Shown here: positions 7,945 through 17,783 of the stretch, piece by piece | Layout of the letters: the number at the start of each line of letters is the position of its first letter | Numbering within the stretch: position 1 is the stretch's first letter | NCBI GenBank assembly: GCA_030429975.1 | Contig: JAUIGB010000003.1 | Location: forward strand, 1-54,604 | Origin: a bacterium | GTDB taxonomy: Bacteria > Patescibacteriota > Saccharimonadia > Saccharimonadales > Saccharimonadaceae | Length of the DNA: 54,604 nt | Direction: 5' to 3' | Notes under the pieces: generated by a model | The model's input: only the letters and a program-made list of their open reading frames with translations | What the model was told of the DNA's origin: nothing | Databases searched by the model: none | Made by a program: the position numbers and the translations under genes

Positions 7945-7973
7945 ATTTCCTCCTATATATTGTAGCTATTATA

Positions 7974-8999
7974 TCATTTTATTAATGCTTCATTTATCAA
8001 AGAATCTATTAATTCGTCATAGTTAACACCCTCTTTTTGCCATAATTTAGGATACATACTGATATTGGTAAAACCAGGGAGTGTATTGACCTCCATCAAA
8101 TATAGACTACCGTCATCGCTCAAAATATAGTCAATTCTAGACAATCCACTACCGCCCAAAACTTCGAATACTTTTTCTGCGGATTTTTTAATTCGTAGTC
8201 GATCGTCATCCATAATGTCTGCACTGAGTTTTACTTGCGCGGTGCTACTATCCGCGTACTTATCATCGTAACTGTAAAAATCATCACCAGGCACTATTTG
8301 TCCGACTCCACTGGTTCTGTGATTTGGCGGGGTTCCCAGAACTGCGACTTCCAGCTCCTTGCCGATAATTGCCTTTTCTATTAGCGCGATAGAATCATGC
8401 AGATGAGCTTCATCAAGGGCGTGTTCTAATTGCTCCTTGCTAGTTACTTTGCTAACGCCCACCGAGCTACCGGCTCGAGCGGGCTTTACAAACAACGTAT
8501 GACCCAGCTCTTTTGCTAATTCATCGTAATCAGGAGTGTCCTGGTAGTCGTAGTGCGCGCGATAGGGTATTATATCTACCCCGTTAGCAGACAGCAGGCC
8601 TTTGCATGCAAGCTTGTTCATGGCGATACCGCTCGACGTAACATCGCAACCTACAATAGGTACATGCAACAGCTGAGTTAGACCCTGAACCGTTCCATCC
8701 TCTCCGTTTCTACCATGCAAAACAGGAAAAATTACATCCGGTTTTATTAACTCGCCCCTTGGATGAATCATGAATTCACCCGTGCCCAGTATAGGTACCA
8801 ACATGCGACCGTTATTATCGATATCCTTTTTGGACACTTCGGGAACAAGCCACCATTTGCCACTCCTGTCTATATAACATAGATCGATCTTGTATTTTTC
8901 TGAATCAATCGCCGTACAAACATTCTTCGCCGACGATAAAGATACTTCATGTTCCGATGATTCGCCACCGAATAGCAACATTATATTCTTTTTACTCAT
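7974..8999 (-). CDS. ddl: D-alanine--D-alanine ligase, 341 aa
   Basis: This is an ATP-grasp ligase that makes D-Ala-D-Ala for peptidoglycan. The N-terminus is KKNIMLLFGGESSEHEVSL, LHGRNGEDGTVQG lies in the first domain, and FVKPARAGSSVGVSKV is the ATP-grasp motif. FYSYDDKYAD carries the omega-loop Lys-Tyr typical of D-Ala rather than D-lactate enzymes, and MEVNTLPGFT is the metal-binding end. I start at ATG 8999 because TATAAT (forward 9006-9011) lies exactly 6 bp upstream; the longer open frame to 9101 would run through this promoter and into the divergent rarA gene. Confidence 0.93.
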   Translation of the reverse strand: MSKKNIMLLFGGESSEHEVSLSSAKNVCTAIDSEKYKIDLCYIDRSGKWWLVPEVSKKDIDNNGRMLVPILGTGEFMIHPRGELIKPDVIFPVLHGRNGEDGTVQGLTQLLHVPIVGCDVTSSGIAMNKLACKGLLSANGVDIIPYRAHYDYQDTPDYDELAKELGHTLFVKPARAGSSVGVSKVTSKEQLEHALDEAHLHDSIALIEKAIIGKELEVAVLGTPPNHRTSGVGQIVPGDDFYSYDDKYADSSTAQVKLSADIMDDDRLRIKKSAEKVFEVLGGSGLSRIDYILSDDGSLYLMEVNTLPGFTNISMYPKLWQKEGVNYDELIDSLINEALIK

Positions 9000-9005
9000 C
9001 CCCCT

Positions 9006-9026
9006 ATTATACTCCTCGGCTATAAT
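9006..9026. promoter_or_regulatory. divergent leaderless promoters of ddl and rarA
   Basis: Two -10 hexamers face away from each other in a 33-bp gap: TATAAT on the minus strand at 9006-9011 and on the plus strand at 9021-9026. Each is exactly 6 bp from its start codon (ATG 8999 and ATG 9033). Neither has a good -35. Both messages should start at the A of the ATG. Confidence 0.75.
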
Positions 9027-9032
9027 AGAAGT

Positions 9033-10193
9033 ATGGAAAGAGTACCGCTGGCCGAACGAATGCGACCGCAAAACCTGGAAGAGGTGATTGGACAGACACA
9101 CTTGCTCGATGACGGTGAGATCTTGCGACGTATTGTCAAAAATAAAGAACCCGTCAGCCTGATATTATGGGGACCACCCGGTAGCGGCAAGACGACCCTT
9201 GCAAGAATAATCGCGCATGAAACGGATGCTGACTTTATCGAACTATCAGCCGTCACGAGCGGAAAAAAAGACATCATGAATGTCATAGAGCATGCCAAGC
9301 AAAACTGGAATCTAAAAGTTCGCACAATATTGTTTGTCGATGAAATTCACCGTTTCAACAAAGCACAGCAAGATGCCTTTTTACCGCATGTTGAATCTGG
9401 GCTCATCACCCTCATCGGTGCGACGACGGAAAATCCTAGCTTTGAAGTTATCACTCCGCTACTATCCAGAAGCCGCGTACTCGTCTTGCAATCACTCAGC
9501 AAAAATGAAATTATCGCGATCATTAAGCGCGCACTAAAGGATCTGAAAAAGACAAAAAATGTCACGCCCAAGGCGATCGATTACTTGGCGGAATTATCGG
9601 GAGGCGACGCACGCGTAGCCTTGGGAAATCTAGAACTCTCACTGGGCATGGGTGAACCAAAAGTGACGCCAGATGTCGTCAAGGTTGCAGCGCAAAAGCG
9701 CGTACCGGGTTATGACAAAAAGGGCGAGATGCACTATAACGTTATCAGCGCATTCATCAAAAGCATGCGGGGGAGTGACGTCAAGGCGACATTATACTAT
9801 CTAGCTCGCATGATCGATGCCGGCGAGGATCCAAAATTTATTGCGCGAAGGATGGTAATATTCGCAAGCGAAGATATCGGCTTAGCCGGCAACGGGGCAT
9901 TGAGCCTGGCAGTTGCAACCTTCCAAGCCATAGAGCTCGTTGGGATGCCTGAAAGTAATTACATGCTTTATCACACGGCAACCGCACTCGCACGAAGCAA
10001 AAAATCGCGAGAAGTAACGGATCTCATGCATGACGCACAAGACTTAGCGAAACGCTATCCCGACGCTGCAGTTCCGCTGCATTTGCGCAATGCGCCAACC
10101 AAACTCATGAAAAATATTGGCTACGGCGAAGGATACGAATGGAAGGCCGACTTCAAACACGGCAAAGGTTTTCTGCCTGAAGAGATGCAATAA
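9033..10193 (+). CDS. rarA: replication-associated recombination ATPase RarA/MgsA, 386 aa
   Basis: This is an AAA+ ATPase of the clamp-loader-like RarA/WRNIP1 family. [21 protein letters not shown] is the family start, [12 protein letters not shown] is Walker [23 protein letters not shown] is Walker B, and [11 protein letters not shown] is sensor 1. The C-terminal MgsA part ([35 protein letters not shown]) forms the tetramer. It acts at stalled replication forks. It is slightly shorter than the usual 420-440 residues. Its 3' end lies 1 bp from the convergent GH13 gene. Confidence 0.94.
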   Translation: MERVPLAERMRPQNLEEVIGQTHLLDDGEILRRIVKNKEPVSLILWGPPGSGKTTLARIIAHETDADFIELSAVTSGKKDIMNVIEHAKQNWNLKVRTILFVDEIHRFNKAQQDAFLPHVESGLITLIGATTENPSFEVITPLLSRSRVLVLQSLSKNEIIAIIKRALKDLKKTKNVTPKAIDYLAELSGGDARVALGNLELSLGMGEPKVTPDVVKVAAQKRVPGYDKKGEMHYNVISAFIKSMRGSDVKATLYYLARMIDAGEDPKFIARRMVIFASEDIGLAGNGALSLAVATFQAIELVGMPESNYMLYHTATALARSKKSREVTDLMHDAQDLAKRYPDAAVPLHLRNAPTKLMKNIGYGEGYEWKADFKHGKGFLPEEMQ

Positions 10194-10194
10194 T

Positions 10195-11928
10195 CTATAT
10201 AGCAGTGATAACGATCGCTTCGTTGGGTTCTAGTTGCACGCCATTTGTAACATCAATGTCGGACAAATGCTGATCGACGTATATGCTAGAAAAGATTTGT
10301 TTGCCGTTCTTAAAATCAGTAGTTATATCGACGTGTTGTAGGCGATCGCTGAAATTAACTGCGACCAGCAGTCTCTCCTCTTCGTGTCGTCTCTCAAAGG
10401 CGAAGACCTCTGAATTATCGTTAGAAAGAGACTGATATCGACCCTCTCGCGCTGCTGTCAATTTCTTTGTTAACGCGATTGCTTTTTTGTACAAATTAAA
10501 TGATGATAGCGGGTCAACGATTTGATGATTGAGAGAGATGCCGATATCGTTTTGATTTACTGGTAGCCATAAATCCTTTTCGTCCGCCATGGAGAAACCG
10601 GCGTTCTTTTCGTTATCATTCCAAACAATTGGTGTCCGCTCGGCGTCACGAAAGCCATTCTCGTGATCACGCATTCGACTATGAGGAATATCGGCATCAT
10701 GTAGACCCAGCTCTTCGCCATTGTAAATAAATTTCATGCCCGGCAGAAATAGGTTCAAAACAGCAACAGCACGTGCAGTATCGTCTCCTAATCTTGTTGC
10801 TATACGAGACGTGTCGTGATTGCCATTTACTTGGTTCCCAATAGAATCTTTGTCAAGATTTTCATAGTAATAACTCAGCTGGATTCTACGCTGCAAAGCC
10901 CCCCATTTCAACTTCATTGCACCAAAATTAAACGTCGTAGCGACGTCCGGCGCGATATCATTTAACTCGCGTAATTCCGATTCGCCCATATGCGCTTCCA
11001 TGATCATACGTAGATCACGATGCTCGTATCGCTCGTCACGAATAACTTCGCACATTTCCCAAACATACCGATGTAATGCCTCGGGATAACCACAGCTATT
11101 GAAACGCATTAGTTGATCATATGGGTTGTCGTAATCATTTTCATTGTACGCCTCATCTACCTGCTCATCGGCAAAATTCATGTTTTTGCCAATCCAATTA
11201 ACGGCGTCCAGACGAAAACCATCAACTCCGCGATCCAACCAAAATCGAAGAACCTTTTTCATTTCTTCACGGACGCGTGGATTACTCCAATTCAGATCGG
11301 GTTGTTCGACGGAAAAGCTACGCATATAGTATTCGCCACGCTCGTCATCCCACTGCCAGGCCGAAACGGGTGGCGTCCAATCGCTCTTTTTTAATTCCGG
11401 AAACTCACCGGCCTCTCTACGCCTTTTATTCGGTATCGAAAATACACACGCCCAGTTATTCGGTACTTCCGGCCTGCCATTGGCGCCCATTACGAGCTTG
11501 CCGTCTTTGTCCTTTTTGCCTGGATGCCATATATACCAATCCTCGAAATCCTCTTCACGCCGGCGCGACTTTTGAAACCACTCATGTTGATCAGACGTAT
11601 GGTTTGGCACAAAATCAATCATAACCTTAAGGTTTAGTTTGTGTGCGGACTCTACCAACTCGTCAAAATCTTTCAACTTGCCAAGGTCGGGATGTATATC
11701 GCAATAGTCGGTAATGTCATATCCTGCGTCTTTCATAGGCGAGGGATAGATTGGATTCAGCCAAACCACATCGGCTCCTAGTTCGTCGCGAATATATGCA
11801 AGCTTATTGGTTATTCCCTGCAAAGATCCAACCCCCTTTTGAGGTGTTCGTTTTGAATCTTCTAGAAAAGTCCAGGGGTACACTTGATAAACTACCGCTT
11901 GTCGCCACTCTGAGTCCTTTTTCGTCAT
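10195..11928 (-). CDS. GH13 alpha-glucosidase / oligo-1,6-glucosidase-like, 577 aa
   Basis: This is a GH13 TIM-barrel enzyme with all four motif regions: DFVPNH (about 105-110), GFRLDAVNW with nucleophile Asp 241, MIMEAH with acid/base Glu 311, and NGNHDTSR with stabilising Asp 372. The opening AVVYQVYPWTF and the long B domain (residues 111-200) fit oligo-1,6-glucosidases and alpha-glucosidases that release glucose from short alpha-glucans. There is no signal peptide, so it should act inside the cell. It lies next to a second GH13, a GH15 and a trehalase. It is distinct from sucrose phosphorylase by its length and B domain. Confidence 0.88.
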   Translation of the reverse strand: MTKKDSEWRQAVVYQVYPWTFLEDSKRTPQKGVGSLQGITNKLAYIRDELGADVVWLNPIYPSPMKDAGYDITDYCDIHPDLGKLKDFDELVESAHKLNLKVMIDFVPNHTSDQHEWFQKSRRREEDFEDWYIWHPGKKDKDGKLVMGANGRPEVPNNWACVFSIPNKRRREAGEFPELKKSDWTPPVSAWQWDDERGEYYMRSFSVEQPDLNWSNPRVREEMKKVLRFWLDRGVDGFRLDAVNWIGKNMNFADEQVDEAYNENDYDNPYDQLMRFNSCGYPEALHRYVWEMCEVIRDERYEHRDLRMIMEAHMGESELRELNDIAPDVATTFNFGAMKLKWGALQRRIQLSYYYENLDKDSIGNQVNGNHDTSRIATRLGDDTARAVAVLNLFLPGMKFIYNGEELGLHDADIPHSRMRDHENGFRDAERTPIVWNDNEKNAGFSMADEKDLWLPVNQNDIGISLNHQIVDPLSSFNLYKKAIALTKKLTAAREGRYQSLSNDNSEVFAFERRHEEERLLVAVNFSDRLQHVDITTDFKNGKQIFSSIYVDQHLSDIDVTNGVQLEPNEAIVITAI

Positions 11929-11972
11929 CTGTTTGTTTTGCCCCCTAGATAACTGATGTATATATTATACCA

Positions 11973-13676
11973 TTAACTCTTTGGGACGAGGACGATTGAC
12001 TCGTTTGGTTGAAGTTCGATACCCCGTGATAGGTCTAGTTTTGTTTGTTTGCTCTCTAGGACATCAACGCTAGAAATGACCGAGCTATACGAATTTGACA
12101 ACGCCTCCTTGACCCTAGCAACCTGTGGCTGATTGCTAAAATTAGTCATCACGAATGCGTGTTCACCACCTAACGAGCGTACAAAGGAATATACCTCCTT
12201 GTTGTCTGTATCCGCGCGAACATACCTACCGCGATAGATTGCATCGTTTTCATTTGTCAGCTGAATTGCAGCCCGGTACATGCGCAAGATAGATTTAGGA
12301 CTATTACTCTGACGCTCAGCAGATAGAGCTAAATCATCTTTATTTATAGGCAGATATAGGTCACTTTCTGGTGCTCTAGAGAATCCAGCGTTTGGCAAAC
12401 TATCGTCCCAGATCATGGGGGTGCGATAATTATCGCGAAAACCGTTCGGATCTTTGATGCGATTATCTGGCACATTCCCGTCGTGCAGACCTAGCTCGTC
12501 ACCGTTATGAATAATGGTTAGTCCCGGCATCATTATATTTATCAGTCCAGCAGAGCGTGCCTGCGCGTCACCCAGCACAGTGGCTGTCCGCGAATTATCC
12601 ATATTACTATTTACGCTATTTGGAATCACGCCAGCTGGCAGATTATTGATATATTCGTCGATTAAACGCTTCCTAGTCTGAGCATCCCACTTACTGCACA
12701 TGACCGCAAAGTTAAACGTCGTTGCCAAATGCGGACGCAAGGACGACATGTTATCCAATAGTTCTTGTTTTGCATATGCTTCTAATAATACTAACGGGTC
12801 TTCACCCGGCGTTGACTCCACCAAATCACACATCTGAGTAATATATCGTTTCAGCAATGGCCAGTAGTTGCAATAATGTTCTTCGGTCCATTGTTCCATG
12901 GGGTTGTCCGTAGCGCTCTCGTCATAGTCGTTCCTGAATTTTTCGTCAGTCAGCGCGGGATCCTTTGCCATGTGATTTGATCCATCAATGCGAAAACCGT
13001 CCATTCCCATTTCGCGCCAATAGCGCATTACATCCAGTTGAGCAGATACAACATCGGGATTATTCCAATTCAAATCAGCCTGTTCCTTTATATAAGTTCT
13101 CATGTAGTACTCGCCCCTATCGTCGTCCCACTGCCACATTGGAACAGCTGGCGTTGGGTCATTCGGCCCTAGTTCCGGAAAGCCACCGTTTTTGCGCCTT
13201 ACCAAATTCGGCTCGGAAAAACGACTTGGCCAATTATTCGGTGGGACCCTCCTTCCATCTTTGTCTGCTTTTCCAGGATGCCACCAAAAAAAATCTTCAT
13301 ATCCTTTTTGCCGCCTGCGCGACTTTTGGAACCATGGATGATTTATATGTGTATGGTTGGAAATATAATCCATAATTATTCGCATGCCATTTTCATGACA
13401 GCTATCGATTAAATTTTTGGCGTCATCCATCGTGCCAAAATCTGGATTTATAGACTTCTGGTCAGTCGTGTCATATCCGCCGTCCTGCATCGGGCTTTCA
13501 CAGAATGGCGATGGCCATACAATATTCACACCGAGTGTTTTTAAATACGGTAGCTTCTCCGTAATTCCATTTAGCGAACCGACACCTTTTTGCTCCCTAG
13601 CAGAATCTTCATTGAATGTAGGGACATACGGGTAGTATATGATCTGTTTTTCTAGAGGGTTGCGAGGCTTCTCCAT
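11973..13676 (-). CDS. second GH13 alpha-glucosidase-like protein with altered motif IV, 567 aa
   Basis: This paralogue of the previous gene shares KGVGSL near the start, DYISNH, GFRIDGSN (nucleophile Asp 231), LLEAY (Glu 299) and a catalytic-type Asp 360. Motif IV reads NSNMDNSR, where nearly all GH13 enzymes have an NHD. The conserved His is thus Met 359, which could lower activity or change specificity. I start at ATG 13676 (MEKPRNP) because it places YYPYVPTF at the same distance as in the paralogue. The open frame to 13724 would overlap the divergent promoter of the GH15 gene. Predicted cytoplasmic. Confidence 0.85.
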   Translation of the reverse strand: MEKPRNPLEKQIIYYPYVPTFNEDSAREQKGVGSLNGITEKLPYLKTLGVNIVWPSPFCESPMQDGGYDTTDQKSINPDFGTMDDAKNLIDSCHENGMRIIMDYISNHTHINHPWFQKSRRRQKGYEDFFWWHPGKADKDGRRVPPNNWPSRFSEPNLVRRKNGGFPELGPNDPTPAVPMWQWDDDRGEYYMRTYIKEQADLNWNNPDVVSAQLDVMRYWREMGMDGFRIDGSNHMAKDPALTDEKFRNDYDESATDNPMEQWTEEHYCNYWPLLKRYITQMCDLVESTPGEDPLVLLEAYAKQELLDNMSSLRPHLATTFNFAVMCSKWDAQTRKRLIDEYINNLPAGVIPNSVNSNMDNSRTATVLGDAQARSAGLINIMMPGLTIIHNGDELGLHDGNVPDNRIKDPNGFRDNYRTPMIWDDSLPNAGFSRAPESDLYLPINKDDLALSAERQSNSPKSILRMYRAAIQLTNENDAIYRGRYVRADTDNKEVYSFVRSLGGEHAFVMTNFSNQPQVARVKEALSNSYSSVISSVDVLESKQTKLDLSRGIELQPNESIVLVPKS

Positions 13677-13721
13677 GTTGTATTGCATGATAACATATTT
13701 GTTAATATTTAATATTTGATG

Positions 13722-13727
13722 CATAAT
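13722..13727 (+). promoter_or_regulatory. -10 element of the GH15 gene
   Basis: CATAAT lies exactly 6 bp upstream of ATG 13734, which implies a leaderless message and decides the start against the upstream ATGs at 13716 and 13719. Confidence 0.6.
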
Positions 13728-13733
13728 AGCGCC

Positions 13734-14906
13734 ATGTCATTGGAGTCACGCATAGGACAATTGTGGGAATCTAGCAAATACGTGTTGGACGATTGCGCAC
13801 TGGACAATGGTGCAATCATTGCGGCCAATCCATCAACAAAACTTGCAACTTACCCGCCAGACGCCGTGAACTATCGATATTCTTGGCCACGCGACGCGGC
13901 ATTTCAACTATTAGCAACGAAAGAAGTAGACCCTAGCAAGGTTGAAGATCGCGCCGTAAATTACGCGAAATGGCTGGAGAACATAGAAGGATACAGAAAG
14001 ACCGGAGTTCTCATAAAACGATACAACGAGAATGGGTCAATGGATACGCATTACGGCGAGCAATATCAGCCAGATCAAGCAGGTGCACTCATGTACGCGC
14101 TAGACACGGTCATTCCAGACAAACATCTCGTCATCGATGCGGCTATACGCAGAATGGCGGATGGTCTGCACGATAGATGGCGCGATGATAGTTTTGGCGT
14201 CACTCAGGATTTATGGGAAAATCGCGAGACAACTGATGAAAACGGGGACGTCTTTACCTATTCACTTGCAGCCGCGACGGCAGGACTGGGCAATGCCATA
14301 AAAAGGTTTAAAGGAACTAATTATGCAAACGAGAAATGGCAACGCACCTATGAATCTATGTCTATGAAGCTAGACAAGGGTTATACCACGGACGCAGATG
14401 GACAAAAGTTGTACGTTCGTAAAATATATCCAAATCCAATGTACAACGGCGACGCGGACAACACGCTCGACGCGAGTCTGGCGGGACTTGTTTATCCATT
14501 TCGTCAACAAGAAGCGGTAACAAATTTCCAGCATAGTACGGTACTGCGTATTTACTCAGAACTATACGCAGATAACGAAAAGGGCATTAAACGATACAAG
14601 GGTGACAAATATGATGGAATCGTACGCCCCGGAGGGAAGGAAAGTAATGCGGGCGCCTGGCCACTGCTATCGTTCTGGGAATCTATAGCTCTGGATCAGA
14701 TTGGCGAGTCAGAACGTGCGCGGGATTTGTACAACGCGACTGTGACCAAGCTAAACGCCGCGTACAGACTAGGTCAAATAGCAAATAATATGATTCCTGA
14801 ACAGCTGTTCGCGGACGGTAATAGGCAAGGCAAAGCCGTCCTCCCCTTGGGATGGTCACATGCCAAATTCGTGCTAGCTACGCGCGCGCTAAGGGTAATC
14901 GACTAG
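13734..14906 (+). CDS. GH15 family glucan hydrolase (glucoamylase/trehalase-like), 390 aa
   Basis: An (alpha/alpha)6-barrel hydrolase is indicated by VNYRYSWPRDAAF (substrate-site Arg-Asp), TQDLWENRETTDENGDVFTYS (region with the general acid Glu) and the late GGKESNAGAWPLLSFW. Family members include glucoamylase, glucodextranase and one type of trehalase. This one lacks the N-terminal beta-sandwich domain that many bacterial GH15 proteins carry, and has no signal peptide. It is divergent from the GH13 genes. It probably releases beta-glucose from the ends of short alpha-glucans. The GT4 gene follows 47 nt later, from its own promoter. Confidence 0.85.
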   Translation: MSLESRIGQLWESSKYVLDDCALDNGAIIAANPSTKLATYPPDAVNYRYSWPRDAAFQLLATKEVDPSKVEDRAVNYAKWLENIEGYRKTGVLIKRYNENGSMDTHYGEQYQPDQAGALMYALDTVIPDKHLVIDAAIRRMADGLHDRWRDDSFGVTQDLWENRETTDENGDVFTYSLAAATAGLGNAIKRFKGTNYANEKWQRTYESMSMKLDKGYTTDADGQKLYVRKIYPNPMYNGDADNTLDASLAGLVYPFRQQEAVTNFQHSTVLRIYSELYADNEKGIKRYKGDKYDGIVRPGGKESNAGAWPLLSFWESIALDQIGESERARDLYNATVTKLNAAYRLGQIANNMIPEQLFADGNRQGKAVLPLGWSHAKFVLATRALRVID

Positions 14907-14953
14907 CGCCCAGGCTGACAAAATCCTTATTTTGTGATAAAATACAGAACGTA

Positions 14954-16129
14954 ATGAGACTTGCCATGATGGTAAGGGCGTTCTTGGAAACGCCCGTCCC
15001 TGGAAACATTGCCTACTCACCTGCAATCGTTGCTAAAAGTATCGCCGAAGGATTGCATGCGAAAGGCCACACAGTCACTTTTTTTGGGCCCGAGGGCACA
15101 AAACTCGACGTTGACGCTATTGAAACATGTGGATTGCACCCCGAGGTCAAAGATCAAACCGAGCTCGACGATTTCGTATGCACCCCAGAGCTTTTTTCGG
15201 ATTACAGACCTGCGCTGCTTGACGCCCATATGGTAAAAGAAATTATGATTCGCGCGGACAAGGGCGAGTTTGACGCGGTGATATTCCATCACTTTGAATC
15301 CGCCATGTCGATCGCAACACTATTCCCTAAGGTTCCGGTAGTATACGTGATGCACGACTTTATAGACGAGAACAGGCGTAGACTCATCGAGCTCCATAGT
15401 TCACCTAATCAATACTTTGTTTCTATATCTGACTCACAAAGACGAGACGCGCCCGACCTGAACTACGCAGGCACCGTATATAACGGTATTGATATAGAAA
15501 TGTTTAAGCCCGACGACGAACCCGATGACTATTTGATGGTCTCGGGTAGGATAACCCCGGACAAAGGCGTCAAAGAGGCTGTCCAAATAGCAATGCAATC
15601 TGACATGCGACTGCTCATATCCGGATCGGTAACCAAGGCCGATCAATGGTATTTTGATGAGCATATAAAGCCATTCCTAAACAACCGGATACTATTCTTG
15701 GGCATGCTAGAACGTGAGCAGTTAGTAAAGTATTACCAAAACGCGGCAGGATTTTTAGCTCCGATACAGTGGCAGGAGCCCTTTGGCTTGACCATGGTAG
15801 AGGCTGGCGCGTGCGAGACACCGGTCATTGCTTTTAATCGTGGATCCGTGCCAGAAATAATAGAGGACGGCAAAACCGGCTTTATCGTTAACAATAGTGC
15901 CGAAATGATACTGGCAATAGAAAAACTTGGTAATATCAAGCGTAAAGACTGCCGCGAACACGTAGTAAAGAATTTTTCCGTGGACGCAATGATTGATGGC
16001 TACGATAGAATACTACAAGAGATAACAACGAACAAAAACACACCAAAGAAAAAGAAACCAGTTAATTTAGACAAAAGAAGAATCGGCCAAAAGATGCGCC
16101 GAATATCTAAACGGTTGCTTAGTTCCTAG
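14954..16129 (+). CDS. glycosyltransferase family 4, 391 aa
   Basis: The GT-B layout begins MMVRAFLETPVPGNIAYSPA with a Gly-rich N-terminal loop; SGRITPDKGVKEAV opens the nucleotide-sugar domain, and PIQWQEPFGLTMVEAGACETPVIAFNRGSVPEII is the GT4 donor-binding E-x7-E region. The tail is very basic (KNTPKKKKPVNLDKRR...KRLLSS), which could hold it at the membrane or bind polyanions. The start is ATG 14954; a CTGACA-17-TAAAAT promoter (from 14914) would give a leader of only a few nucleotides. The 3' end overlaps the convergent trehalase by 11 bp. Donor and acceptor are unknown. Confidence 0.87.
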   Translation: MRLAMMVRAFLETPVPGNIAYSPAIVAKSIAEGLHAKGHTVTFFGPEGTKLDVDAIETCGLHPEVKDQTELDDFVCTPELFSDYRPALLDAHMVKEIMIRADKGEFDAVIFHHFESAMSIATLFPKVPVVYVMHDFIDENRRRLIELHSSPNQYFVSISDSQRRDAPDLNYAGTVYNGIDIEMFKPDDEPDDYLMVSGRITPDKGVKEAVQIAMQSDMRLLISGSVTKADQWYFDEHIKPFLNNRILFLGMLEREQLVKYYQNAAGFLAPIQWQEPFGLTMVEAGACETPVIAFNRGSVPEIIEDGKTGFIVNNSAEMILAIEKLGNIKRKDCREHVVKNFSVDAMIDGYDRILQEITTNKNTPKKKKPVNLDKRRIGQKMRRISKRLLSS

Positions 16130-17738
16130 TTATTTTTGGATGTTCGTCTTCTTTGGTGAGCGCCGCGTAGACGCCATTAGTCCAACCAAAGCCGTCCTGT
16201 AGAACATATTCACCACCGCCACCACGTTTATTTGGTTCAACCACGTTGTATTTTTCCACCATTTTGGTTTCATGTTTGTACAGTTCATCACAGGTTTTTA
16301 GCCAGCGTTTTTTTATTTTGTCAGCAAGCGCATTATAGCCATACTCGCGTAGTCCCGTTATTACCACCCAGTGTAGAGGTGCCCATCCATTTGGCGCGTC
16401 CCATTGCTGGCCGGTATCATACAAGGTAGTTACCAATCCACCCTTTTTTAAAAAATCTCTTTCGATACGACCCGCGACGGCCCTTGCCTGATCCGGCGTA
16501 GCTATCTTTACAAATAATGGGAACACTCCCGCCAAAGTTATTCTGCCCGTCGTTTTTCCAGTCTTGAAATCGTAATCAACGAAAAACTGTTCTTTTTCAT
16601 CCCACATATATTTGCTGATTGCCGCGACGCGCTTTTCGGCGCTCCGCCTATAATTGCGAGCCAGGAGGGGCTGGAACATTAACTGGTATGTTTCGGCTAC
16701 CGTCATCTCCATGTGATAAAGTAGGCAATTTAAGTCCACTGGGACTACATCGGTGGTATGTATAGTGCCAATATCCGAAGGGTCTTTAAACCAACGGCTG
16801 CTAAAATCCCACCCGCTTTCAGCAGCTGCCCTCAAATCTAGAAAAAGCTTTTCTGAAGCTTCCGCTTCAGACTTTCCGGCCGTCTCTTTATCCTCGTGCA
16901 TTGATTCTGGACGCGGTGTTTTCTTGTCATCAAAGTACCTATTCATCAGGGTGCCGTCTGGCATGCGAACTACGTGCCTCATGGCAGCCGCCTCGTCTAA
17001 CTTTTCAACCGTTCGCCTTCCGCGCATCCAATATCTATGTTCTCCTAATATGTACGGCAAGTATTCCAGTAGCGTAAGCGTGCGGTTTCTGTGTCTAGCA
17101 ACTAAACGAACCATGTGACTAAAAAAGGGTGGTTGCGAACGAGATAAATAATATGTGCGATTTGCCGTTGGAATGAATCCAAATTTACGAATCATATACG
17201 TAAAGTTTTTTATCATGTTTTCGACATGACCCCATTCACCGTCAGCGGCTAGCCCTAACATGGTAAAATAGCTGTCCCAGTAGTACTGTTCGACGAACCT
17301 GCCTCCGGGAACTATGTAGGGATACGGGATCGCGATCAGTGATCCTCGATCACGACGGTTTTTTCGCTCGAGTACTGGCCACAGTTCTTTTATGTGCTGA
17401 CTGGGTGAATGTTTTTTATTGCTAGTATAAGTAGGCAAATCGTGTTTGAATTCGTAAAAATGCTGGCTAACGAACTCCTCTAGATTGAAGTTTGGGTCCT
17501 CGCGCTTGACTAGGTATTCTTTTCTAATCTGCTTTAAGCGCTTTTTGGGGATAAGATCGATAAATGTTTTGCCATCGGCATAGACTTTCCGTTGCTGTAC
17601 TATGTCAAACAGCTCGCCTAATACCTCGTCGGGACTAGCTTTTGTTAACATTAATGCGCCTGCCGTGTTGACAAGCGCGGATTTCAAAGCGTCCTCGGAC
17701 GCTGGACCTATACTTCGAAGTTTATTGATCTTTGCCAT
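16119..17738 (-). CDS. treF: trehalase (GH37), 539 aa
   Basis: Both trehalase signatures are present: PGGRFVEQYYWDSYFTMLG and the late QWDAPNGWAPLHW. The central AAESGWDFSSRWF carries the catalytic Asp region. It hydrolyses trehalose to two glucose molecules. There is no signal peptide, so it resembles cytoplasmic TreF rather than periplasmic TreA, with about the same length. An 80-residue N-terminal extension (ASEDALKSALVNTAG and onwards) precedes the catalytic part. A TATATA -10 (forward 17745-17750) lies 6 bp before the ATG. Trehalose could be host-derived or come from storage. Confidence 0.92.
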   Translation of the reverse strand: MAKINKLRSIGPASEDALKSALVNTAGALMLTKASPDEVLGELFDIVQQRKVYADGKTFIDLIPKKRLKQIRKEYLVKREDPNFNLEEFVSQHFYEFKHDLPTYTSNKKHSPSQHIKELWPVLERKNRRDRGSLIAIPYPYIVPGGRFVEQYYWDSYFTMLGLAADGEWGHVENMIKNFTYMIRKFGFIPTANRTYYLSRSQPPFFSHMVRLVARHRNRTLTLLEYLPYILGEHRYWMRGRRTVEKLDEAAAMRHVVRMPDGTLMNRYFDDKKTPRPESMHEDKETAGKSEAEASEKLFLDLRAAAESGWDFSSRWFKDPSDIGTIHTTDVVPVDLNCLLYHMEMTVAETYQLMFQPLLARNYRRSAEKRVAAISKYMWDEKEQFFVDYDFKTGKTTGRITLAGVFPLFVKIATPDQARAVAGRIERDFLKKGGLVTTLYDTGQQWDAPNGWAPLHWVVITGLREYGYNALADKIKKRWLKTCDELYKHETKMVEKYNVVEPNKRGGGGEYVLQDGFGWTNGVYAALTKEDEHPKITRN

Positions 17739-17783
17739 TCCCTATATATATTATAGGGGTTATTGCAAAGGTATTCAACGAGT

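Noticed and set aside
8999-9101. N-terminal extension of ddl to 9101
   Set aside because: The extension crosses the ddl and rarA -10 elements and overlaps rarA coding sequence. The family start MSKKNIMLLFGG fits ATG 8999.
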